Assembly (NCBI RefSeq): GCF_017743735.1
Contig: NZ_JAGHRO010000001.1
Coordinates: forward strand, 434,001-498,000
Source of the DNA: Shimia sp. R9_2
GTDB taxonomy: Bacteria; Pseudomonadota; Alphaproteobacteria; Rhodobacterales; Rhodobacteraceae
DNA length: 64,000 nucleotides
Reading direction: 5' to 3'
Shown here: piece after piece, positions 43,936 through 50,518 of the stretch
Layout: each line of letters opens with the position of its first letter
Numbering within the stretch: the stretch's first letter is position 1
Translations under genes and position numbers: made by a program
Notes under the pieces: generated by a model
What the model was told of the DNA's origin: nothing
Seen by the model: only the letters and a program-made list of their open reading frames with translations
Database searches by the model: none

Positions 43936-44996
43936 GCGGTGCCATCCGCAATCAGTTGACGCGCCAATTTGCGGAAGACCTGTGCTTGCGGTGAGTCCGG
44001 CTTGGAGACAACAATCGGTGCCCCGCCATCCGCTGCCAGACGGATGTCCATCGCCAGAGGAATTTCCGCCAGGAGCGGCACGTTCAGCTTCTCAGCTTCC
44101 GCTGCGACGCCGCCATGGCCAAAGACATGTTCCTCATGCCCGCAGTTGGAGCAGATATGGGTGCTCATGTTTTCGATCATGCCCACGATTGGCGTGCCGA
44201 GTTTTTCAAACATGTTGATGCCTTTGCGGGCATCCAAGAGCGCGATGTCCTGCGGGGTGGAGACCACAAGCGCACCGGTGAGTTCTGCTTTTTGCGCCAG
44301 CGTCATCTGCACGTCGCCGGTGCCGGGTGGCAGATCGACGATCAGCACGTCAAGCGCGCCCCATTGCACCTGATTGAGCATCTGTTGCAAAGCGCCCATC
44401 AGCATGGGGCCACGCCAGACCACAGCCTCTTCTTCGCGGGTCATGAGGCCAATGGACATCATGGTCACCCCGTGGTTGCGCATGGGGAGAATGGTTTTGC
44501 CATCCGGGCTTGCCGGACGGCCAGAGACGCCAAGCATGCGCGGCTGAGACGGGCCGTAGACATCTGCATCCAGCAGACCAACACGCCGGCCTTCGGCGGC
44601 CAAAGCGGCGGCCAGATTCGCTGAGACCGTGGATTTGCCCACGCCGCCTTTGCCTGAGGCGACGGCAAGAATACGGTCAATGCCGGGAATTTTTTGCGGG
44701 CCTTGTGGTTTGCTTGGACGGGATGGTTTGAGATCGGGCGGCGGGGATTTCGCCTCATGTGCGGTCATGACAATGGCCACTTTGGAAACCCCTTCAAGCG
44801 CGTTCAGGCGGCTTTCAATGTCGGCCTTGATCGGCTGCATTGCCTGAGCGCGCGATGGATCGATTTCCATCACAAACCGCACCTCGCCATTGTCGACGGA
44901 AAGCGCGCGCACCATGCCCGAGGCGACCAGATCGCTGCCGGAGGCGGGATCAGTGAAGTCTTTGAGAATATTCAGAATGTCGTCGCGGTTGGCCAT
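43932..44996 (-). CDS. apbC: Mrp/NBP35 (ApbC) family iron-sulfur carrier ATPase
   Basis: A 354-residue protein with an N-terminal MIP18/DUF59 domain (residues about 1-85), a proline-rich linker, and a P-loop NTPase starting AVASGKGGVGKSTVSANLA. The bridging [4Fe-4S] site is the CxxC in HICSNCGHEEHVFG. The family assembles and delivers Fe-S clusters. Position in the formate dehydrogenase locus suggests it serves the many clusters encoded nearby, although it may be the general housekeeping copy. Confidence 0.94.
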   Translation of the reverse strand: MANRDDILNILKDFTDPASGSDLVASGMVRALSVDNGEVRFVMEIDPSRAQAMQPIKADIESRLNALEGVSKVAIVMTAHEAKSPPPDLKPSRPSKPQGPQKIPGIDRILAVASGKGGVGKSTVSANLAAALAAEGRRVGLLDADVYGPSQPRMLGVSGRPASPDGKTILPMRNHGVTMMSIGLMTREEEAVVWRGPMLMGALQQMLNQVQWGALDVLIVDLPPGTGDVQMTLAQKAELTGALVVSTPQDIALLDARKGINMFEKLGTPIVGMIENMSTHICSNCGHEEHVFGHGGVAAEAEKLNVPLLAEIPLAMDIRLAADGGAPIVVSKPDSPQAQVFRKLARQLIADGTA

Positions 44997-45197
44997 TCAT
45001 TCGCGTCCTTTGATATCGCCGGTGACCACATGCTCCATCTCCAACCCGTCGATGGTGAGCACCACTTTGGCATTGAAGGTTTTTCCCGCGGTGGCCTCAG
45101 CCCCCGCCGCGCGCATGGCTTCCTCGATGGCTTGCTGGCTTGTCACGCCAACCTGCTTGAGGAACTTGCGCATACTCATGTTGAAATCGTCGCTCAT
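44997..45197 (-). CDS. DUF6494 family small protein
   Basis: A 66-residue protein: MSDDFNMSMRKFLKQVGVTS, then QQAIEEAMRAAG and a beta hairpin with TFNAKVVLTIDGLEMEH. It has no cysteines or signal. It is the first cistron, immediately abutting the Mrp gene with no gap. Function unknown. The start at 45197 is chosen because a purine-rich AGGACACCG precedes it; the frame extends further. Confidence 0.8.
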   Translation of the reverse strand: MSDDFNMSMRKFLKQVGVTSQQAIEEAMRAAGAEATAGKTFNAKVVLTIDGLEMEHVVTGDIKGRE

Positions 45198-45216
45198 TGC
45201 GGTGTCCTTTGCTAAA

Positions 45217-45264
45217 ACGCGCGTCTTAGGCGCGCGTGTTGACGCGGGCTGTGGGCCGCGCCTA
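45217..45264. promoter_or_regulatory. Overlapping inverted repeats between DUF6494 and the cytochrome c gene
   Basis: ACGCGCG (45217-45223) pairs with CGCGCGT (45231-45237), and TAGGCGCG (45227-45234) pairs with CGCGCCTA (45257-45264). They share a middle arm, so the two structures exclude each other. They lie in the 77-base divergent promoter region. Confidence 0.4.
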
Positions 45265-45274
45265 GGTTTGCTAC

Positions 45275-46039
45275 ATGGTGATATCTCGGATGGCACGATG
45301 GGTTTTGGCAATGGCGATCAGCATCGCCGCCATGGCTGGTACCGCTTTGGCGCAGGGGAAAACCACCACGCTCTACGTCTCGCCGGACCTGATCGAAACC
45401 GGTGTGATCAAATTCATGATGCCGCGGTTCATGCTTAAGCACGGGGTGCGGGTCACGCTTGTGGAGGATGCCAGCGCGGGCGCGGCGGCGCTGGTCGAAG
45501 ATGGTCAGCGCGCGGTTTTTTCCAAAGATGGCGTGACCTATGGGCTGACCGTTTCCAACGCAGATGACGTGCATATGGCCACTTTTGCCAAATGGTTGAC
45601 CGGAGAGGTCGGTCAGCGCACGGTGCTGACGTACAAACGCGATGGCGCAGAGATTTTTGCGCCCCCGCTTGTCACAGAAGCTGCGGTTGAGGCGACGGTG
45701 TTTGACGGAGACGCCACGCGCGGGGCGGATCTGGCGCTCACGGCCTGTGGCCGCTGTCATGTGGTGGGCGACGCCAACCGGATGTCGGGTATCGGCTCCA
45801 CCCCCAGCTTTGCCGTGCTGCGCAGCTTGGCGGATTGGGAGGAGCGTTTCGCGGCCTTCTATGCGCTGAACCCGCATCCGGCGTTCACGGTGATCCCGGA
45901 TTTGACCGAGCCGTTTGACGAAACCCGCCCGTCGCCCATCAGCCCGGTCACTCTCAGCCTTGAGGAGCTGGAGAACATCCTGGCCTATGCCGCGACGGTG
46001 GTCCCGGCAGATTTGGGCAAGCCGATTGCGCATCAGTGA
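45275..46039 (+). CDS. Cytochrome c with N-terminal binding-protein-lobe-like domain
   Basis: A 254-residue exported protein with a signal peptide ending GTALAQ. Residues about 28-130 resemble the first lobe of a TupA-like binding protein joined directly to its C-terminal return (TTLYVSPDLIETGVIKFMM; then FAKWLTGEVGQRTVLTY and GAEIFAP), with the second lobe absent. Residues about 145-250 are a class I cytochrome c with heme motif CGRCH (158-162). It is likely a periplasmic electron carrier of the formate dehydrogenase locus. It ends tail-to-tail with the poly-ferredoxin gene, overlapping by seven bases. Confidence 0.8.
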   Translation: MVISRMARWVLAMAISIAAMAGTALAQGKTTTLYVSPDLIETGVIKFMMPRFMLKHGVRVTLVEDASAGAAALVEDGQRAVFSKDGVTYGLTVSNADDVHMATFAKWLTGEVGQRTVLTYKRDGAEIFAPPLVTEAAVEATVFDGDATRGADLALTACGRCHVVGDANRMSGIGSTPSFAVLRSLADWEERFAAFYALNPHPAFTVIPDLTEPFDETRPSPISPVTLSLEELENILAYAATVVPADLGKPIAHQ

Positions 46040-48006
46040 TCCCGGCGCTTGCTGAAGTAGTCCTCAGATGTGCGAACGCGCGGGCGATCTGCGGCGGCGA
46101 AGGGATTGCTGGGCTGATGGAACTGCGCGTTCACTCGGCAATCATCACACATCTGGATCATCCGCGCCGCATCTGAGGTGGCGAACATGGCGTGTTTGCC
46201 CGCGAGTTTGTCCATGATGCGTTCGATGGTGGATTTCACTCCAAATGGTGTGCCGCATTCCACGCATTCAAAGGGCTCTTCTTCATGCACAACCTGTTGG
46301 GTAAGCGCGGCATCAGACGTGTCAAACTGGGGCACCAGCGAAATCGCATTTTCCGGGCAGGCATTGGCGCAGAGACCGCATTGCAGGCAGGCGTCCTCCT
46401 GAAAGCGCAGCTGTGGCTTATCGGGGTTGTCCCCAAGTGCGCCCGCCGGACAGAGTGACGCGCAGGACAGGCACAATGTGCAGGCGTCTTTGTTCACCAG
46501 TACGGCACCGTATGGTGCCTGCTCCGGCAGAGCGATGGGAGCTTCTACACTTGGCTGTAGAGCTTTCACCGCAAGACGGGTGACCTGCCTGCGGTTGCCA
46601 AGCGGCAGGATGGGGTTTGCCAATGCGGTTTGCGGCGCGGTGTTATAGAGCATGTCGCATAGCGCCGAAGGCTCTTGCGGCTCCAAAAGGCGAAGCGTGT
46701 TATCCCCGCCGCTTAGGACTTGCGCCAGCGCAAGCTCGCTTTCCAAAGCGCTGCGATCTGTGGTGGGAGACACCAGAACGTCCACGCTGGCAAAGCCGCT
46801 GGCGAGGCTTGCGAGCATTTCGGCGTGGCCAAATCCGCTGACACGTTCGAGATCCATCGGGATCACATCCGCAGGCAGGCCGCGATCAAATCGTGCGGCG
46901 AGGGCGATCATCTCTGCGCCGAAACTGCGGTCATGCACCATAAGGCGCGGCGCGGTGCCGCCCGCGGAGCGATAGGCCTCCGCCAGAGCGTTGATGCGTG
47001 CAAAGAGCGCGCTGACGGGCGGGTCATCGTAGGTGATTGCGCCAGAGGGGCAAAGGGCGGCACAGGCACCGCATCCGGCGCAGATATTGGGATCGATATC
47101 CACATGATCGCCGGACGGATGGATCGCAGACGTAGGGCAGGCATCCAGACATTTGGTGCAAGCGGTCTGCTCTGCGCGTGAGTGGGCACAGAGGCTTGGC
47201 TCAAGCGCCAGATAGAGAGGTTTCTCAAATGTCCCAACAAGGTGGGAGGCTTCGAGGATCGCGGCGTGCACGGCGGGCAAGCTGTTTGGATCCGCTCTCA
47301 GGTAGCCTTCACGCTTTTCCGGAGCGGGAACCAGCGCGGGTTCACCACGCAGATCAAGGATGATGTCGCAGGTGGTTTGTGCGCCGTTTCGGGCATCGCC
47401 AAACTGTAGCGGGCCACGCCCGCCGGGTTCCAATTGCTGCAGGGCGTCGATGTAAACGTCAAACTGTCCAAGCGCACCGGTGACACGTTTGATGCGCCCG
47501 GCGATGACATCGCATCCACGCTCGATCGGGGCTTCGGCACCGCTTGGAACAAGCACCGTGACGCTCAGGAACTCTGAAAGCTGCTGCGCGGCCTCCATGG
47601 CCACATCCGGTGCGCCCAGGATCAGGCACTGGCCGTCAGAGATAATGTCATAGGTTTTGGTTTCTGGCGTCGGGCGCAGCGCATCGGCGAGAAGCGCGGC
47701 CATTTTGGGGGCGGCTTGATCTGCATTCTCGGACCAGCCGGCGCGGTCGCGTAGGTCCACACAAAGGGGGCTGTCCACCTCAAGATCTTCGGCCAGTTCG
47801 ACAAAGAAATCCTGTTCCTGCTGACAGGCGATGACCGTATTTTCACCGCCGCCTGTTGCATTCAAAAGTTCGGCGGCCGCAGAAGCGTCTTTGGTGCAAA
47901 GGCCGTTGTGGACTTTAGAGCAGCTCAGACCGCTGGTTGCGGACAATTGCTCTGCGTCCAGAGTCATGCTGTCAGAACAATTACATAGAATCAAAGTCTT
48001 GGACAC
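46033..48006 (-). CDS. Multi-[4Fe-4S] ferredoxin-like protein
   Basis: A 657-residue soluble iron-sulfur protein. An N-terminal Cys-containing region (ILCNCSDSM, SGLSCSKVHNGLC) is followed by a ferredoxin pair at residues about 273-320 (CTKCLDACP; CAGCGACAALCP) and another near 535-580 (CTLCLSCASLCP; CLQCGLCANACP). CVECGTPFG and CDDCRV follow near the C-terminus. The start is a GTG at 48006 with an excellent GGAGGAA site; the frame reaches 48090 but that extension is spurious. It probably passes electrons to or from formate dehydrogenase, or helps load clusters. No signal peptide is seen. Confidence 0.88.
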   Translation of the reverse strand: MSKTLILCNCSDSMTLDAEQLSATSGLSCSKVHNGLCTKDASAAAELLNATGGGENTVIACQQEQDFFVELAEDLEVDSPLCVDLRDRAGWSENADQAAPKMAALLADALRPTPETKTYDIISDGQCLILGAPDVAMEAAQQLSEFLSVTVLVPSGAEAPIERGCDVIAGRIKRVTGALGQFDVYIDALQQLEPGGRGPLQFGDARNGAQTTCDIILDLRGEPALVPAPEKREGYLRADPNSLPAVHAAILEASHLVGTFEKPLYLALEPSLCAHSRAEQTACTKCLDACPTSAIHPSGDHVDIDPNICAGCGACAALCPSGAITYDDPPVSALFARINALAEAYRSAGGTAPRLMVHDRSFGAEMIALAARFDRGLPADVIPMDLERVSGFGHAEMLASLASGFASVDVLVSPTTDRSALESELALAQVLSGGDNTLRLLEPQEPSALCDMLYNTAPQTALANPILPLGNRRQVTRLAVKALQPSVEAPIALPEQAPYGAVLVNKDACTLCLSCASLCPAGALGDNPDKPQLRFQEDACLQCGLCANACPENAISLVPQFDTSDAALTQQVVHEEEPFECVECGTPFGVKSTIERIMDKLAGKHAMFATSDAARMIQMCDDCRVNAQFHQPSNPFAAADRPRVRTSEDYFSKRRDH

Positions 48007-48329
48007 GATTTCCTCCCCTGTTCGGCGGCAATTGGTGCGGTCGAACGCACCTAGGAATGCATGAATCTTTGATGCCGTAAAGCCCTGCAAATACGCGAGA
48101 GGCTCAGGAGAATCGGAAGGCTAAAGCCTAGTGATTCTCTTGGTTTTGACCTCAGGTGGACAATCTGACCTAACGTCAGAATGTCGCAGCGTCTCTCGGA
48201 TCAAAATGTCCAGTTTTGAGAGCGGATTGTCGGATTTGTGCGTTTTTCTTTGGCAAACGGAGGTGTTGGGGGGATCATATCTGTGCCTGCAAAAAAAATT
48301 TGTAGGCATGGGAGGAGAACTAGAGCCGC
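48007..48329. promoter_or_regulatory. Divergent control region of the formate dehydrogenase locus
   Basis: A 323-base region between the poly-ferredoxin gene and DUF3305 with several dyads: GAGAATC...GATTCTC with an inner AGGCT/AGCCT (48108-48139), TCTGAC-CTAAC-GTCAGA (48164-48180), ACCT-C-AGGT (48149-48157), and TCAAAA...TTTTGA (48201-48219). I find no clear sigma-54 (GG-N10-GC) promoter, and no TTGAT-N4-ATCAA Fnr box. The dyads are candidate sites for the locus's own response regulator. Confidence 0.5.
48284..48308 (+). promoter_or_regulatory. Hairpin immediately before the DUF3305 ribosome binding site
   Basis: TGCCTGCAAA pairs with TTTGTAGGCA (one wobble) across an A-rich loop and is followed at once by GGGAGGAG. 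It is placed to affect translation start or mRNA stability of the operon. Confidence 0.5.
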
Positions 48330-48887
48330 ATGCGCCAAGCGCCGGTTTCATTGCCACTGGGCATCGTTATTCGCAGGACACCCTCGGCCAGCCGTTGGGT
48401 GCCTTTTGCGTGGCAGGCTGTTGCTGTCTTGCCGGGAGCGGCGCAGGCCGACTGGCAGGTGCTGCGCGAGGAGGGAGATGCGGTGGAGTTTCATGCGGCC
48501 ACGGTATCGCTGGAACTTTGGCACACGGATACGGAGGCGTATCTGACCACGCTGTCATCGCGCGTGCCGTCAATCGGTGTGGTGATGCGGGAGAACGAAG
48601 ACCCGGATGCAGATCATCCCTACGATATCCTGCTGGCAACGGCCTCCGCCTACGAGTTTCAGGATTACGCGGACAGCGGCGAAGAGCTTCTGGAGCTTGT
48701 GCCGATGCCCGAAGGGTTGATCGCCTTCTTGCGCGACTTTGTTCAGGCCCACCACGAGGAAGAGGTTTTTGTGAAGCGGCGCCGGGACAAGAAGCGCACC
48801 GACCTGACGGAAGATGGCCGCGGGGACGCACGGATTTCGCAGCTGAGCGATGTGTACCGCGCGCCGCGCACGGGGAGGCCAAATTGA
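48330..48887 (+). CDS. DUF3305 family protein
   Basis: A 185-residue protein with the family opening MRQAPVSLPLGIVIRRTPSAS and SRWVPFAWQAVAVLPGA, then AVEFHAATVSLELWHTDTEAY. It lacks a signal peptide and cysteines. It is found with DUF3306 upstream of formate dehydrogenases and is thought to help their assembly; its activity is unknown. It has GGAGGAG upstream. Its TGA overlaps the TTG start of DUF3306. Confidence 0.9.
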   Translation: MRQAPVSLPLGIVIRRTPSASRWVPFAWQAVAVLPGAAQADWQVLREEGDAVEFHAATVSLELWHTDTEAYLTTLSSRVPSIGVVMRENEDPDADHPYDILLATASAYEFQDYADSGEELLELVPMPEGLIAFLRDFVQAHHEEEVFVKRRRDKKRTDLTEDGRGDARISQLSDVYRAPRTGRPN

Positions 48888-49567
48888 GCCGGGGTGGAGA
48901 TTTCTGGGCACGCCGCAAGGCGGCCGTTGCAGAGGAAGCTGCTGCGGAGGCGCTGGCTGTTGAGAAAGAAGTACTGGCAGAAGAGCACGCAGTGCTTGAG
49001 GAAAAGACGGACGCAGAGGTGCTGGCGGAACTGAAATTACCGGATCCTGATGAGTTGGATCAGGGCGACGATTTCTCGGTCTTTTTGGCCAAAGCCGTGC
49101 CGGAACGCATTCGTCGCCGCGCACTGCGCAAACTTTGGCTGACCAATCCGGTCTTGGCCAATCTGGATGAGCTGGTCGATTATGGTGAGGACTTCACCGA
49201 CAGCGCCATGGTGATCGAAGGCATGCAGACCGCTTATCAGGTGGGCAAAGGCATGTTGAAACATGTGGAAGAAATGGCCCGTCAAGCGGCGGAGAAAGAG
49301 GCCGCTGAGGTCAATTCTCTCGCCGAAGCTGAGGCTGCCGATGAAGCGGGCGAAGAGGTGACTGCCGTTGCACTCACTGAGGCGGAAGAAGCACAGGACG
49401 GCGGCTTGGAAGATGCCCCTGCCGCCACATTGTTTGAGGGTCAAGACACAGAGACTGCAGGTGAGATGGCCGAAACCGAGGAGCCGGAGCCTGTAGCGCC
49501 CGTGCGCCGCCGTTTGCGATTTGCTTTCGCCGCACAAGAACAGACTGGGGAGATGACACAGGGATGA
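48884..49567 (+). CDS. DUF3306 family protein
   Basis: A 227-residue acidic protein that begins LSRGGDFWARRKAAVAEE at a TTG codon, preceded by GGGGAGG and overlapping the DUF3305 stop (TTGA). The conserved middle reads RIRRRALRKLWLTNPVLANLD and LVDYGEDF; the tail is a low-complexity, Glu/Ala-rich stretch. The frame is open upstream to 48131 but only as a shadow of the DUF3305 gene. Function is unknown beyond formate dehydrogenase association. Confidence 0.88.
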   Translation: MSRGGDFWARRKAAVAEEAAAEALAVEKEVLAEEHAVLEEKTDAEVLAELKLPDPDELDQGDDFSVFLAKAVPERIRRRALRKLWLTNPVLANLDELVDYGEDFTDSAMVIEGMQTAYQVGKGMLKHVEEMARQAAEKEAAEVNSLAEAEAADEAGEEVTAVALTEAEEAQDGGLEDAPAATLFEGQDTETAGEMAETEEPEPVAPVRRRLRFAFAAQEQTGEMTQG

Positions 49568-50172
49568 GTGAAGTCGTCAAAGACATCGTGATTGCCGAGG
49601 AGGATCTGCTGCGAGCGGATCTATATGATTTTCTGGCGGCGCTTTTGGCGAACCCGCCGGACAGTGGGCTTTTGCAGCGTGCAAGCAGCCTGGGCGGAGA
49701 CGACAGCGCGCTTGGTCAGGCGATCAGCACTTTGGCGCGTGTAGCCAAGGCCATGAAAGAGCCAGCGGTCGAGCGCGAGTTCAATGCGCTGTTCATTGGC
49801 CTAGGGCGTGGCGAATTGATGCCCTTTGCCTCTTATTACCTCACCGGGTTTCTCAACGAAAAACCGCTTGCCACCCTGCGAGCCGACATGGCGGGGCTGC
49901 GTATCACCCGCGCGCCCAATGTTTATGAGCCGGAAGACAATATCGCCAGCCTGCTTGAGATGATGGCGGGGATGATCCGTGGGCGTTTTGGCGAACCGAC
50001 GCCGCTGACACGTCAGAAGGATTTCTATTTCACCCACATCGCCCCGTGGGCCGAGCACTTCTTCACAGATTTGGAGGGAGCTCAGAACTCGGTGTTCTAC
50101 GCCCCTGTCGGCACTGTGGGCAAAGCCTTCCTTGAGATTGAGACACAAGCGTTCCGCATGGGGGCGGAGTAA
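49564..50172 (+). CDS. TorD-family molecular chaperone
   Basis: A 202-residue, all-helical redox-enzyme maturation protein. The family core EREFNALFIGLGRGELMPFASYY and the turn LTRQKDFYFTHIAPWAEHFF are present. TorD-type chaperones bind the Tat signal of a molybdo- or tungstoenzyme and keep it in the cytoplasm until cofactor is inserted. The client is most likely the catalytic subunit 350 bases downstream. It overlaps the DUF3306 stop by ATGA. Confidence 0.93.
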   Translation: MSEVVKDIVIAEEDLLRADLYDFLAALLANPPDSGLLQRASSLGGDDSALGQAISTLARVAKAMKEPAVEREFNALFIGLGRGELMPFASYYLTGFLNEKPLATLRADMAGLRITRAPNVYEPEDNIASLLEMMAGMIRGRFGEPTPLTRQKDFYFTHIAPWAEHFFTDLEGAQNSVFYAPVGTVGKAFLEIETQAFRMGAE

Positions 50173-50221
50173 GCGCAAAACGAAACGTCGGGCCCCAACC
50201 GACATGAAGAAGGAGCAGACC

Positions 50222-50413
50222 ATGAGCCAGCCAGAGGAAAAAGGCGCCAGCCGGCGCGACTTTCTGAAGCTCGCCACGACGGCAGCCCCAGCTGCAGCCG
50301 CAGTGGTGGCCCTTTCGCCTGACACGGCGGAAGCCCAACCGGCTGACCTGTCCAGCAACAAGATGCAGGACACTGCGCACACCCGCGCTTACCTCGACAG
50401 CGCCCGGTTCTGA
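50222..50413 (+). CDS. Small twin-arginine-signal protein, FdhX-like
   Basis: A 63-residue protein with a classic Tat signal (SRRDFLK at residues 10-16, then AAPAAAAVVALSP) and a short polar tail ending YLDSARF. Similar small Tat proteins (FdhX in Shewanella) are encoded before the catalytic formate dehydrogenase subunit; their role is unclear. The ATG at 50222 has AAGGAG upstream; an in-frame ATG at 50204 is possible. It is too small to hold a cofactor. Confidence 0.88.
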   Translation: MSQPEEKGASRRDFLKLATTAAPAAAAVVALSPDTAEAQPADLSSNKMQDTAHTRAYLDSARF

Positions 50414-50431
50414 TCGGACGTTATCCCCGCC

Positions 50432-50466
50432 CCCGACCACCGGTTGCGTGACGCCCACCGGTCGGG
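50432..50466 (+). promoter_or_regulatory. Hairpin between the small Tat protein gene and the catalytic subunit gene
   Basis: CCCGACC (50432-50438) pairs with GGTCGGG (50460-50466); ACCGGT is directly repeated inside. It lies in the 105-base gap before the catalytic subunit and could adjust downstream expression or stabilise processed mRNA. Confidence 0.4.
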
Positions 50467-50518
50467 ATCAGAGAGTTACCTAGCAAGTTCCCGTTAAGGG
50501 ACAGCAAGGGAGGAAACT

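Noticed and set aside
48007-48329. Sigma-54 promoter for the fdh operon, suggested by the NtrC-like regulator
   Set aside because: No convincing TGGCAC-N5-TTGC element is visible, and the regulator lacks the GAFTGA loop.
48131-48883. 5' part of the long plus-strand frame leading into DUF3306
   Set aside because: Overlaps DUF3305 in another frame and the promoter region; the DUF3306 family start is at the TTG at 48884 with its own ribosome binding site.
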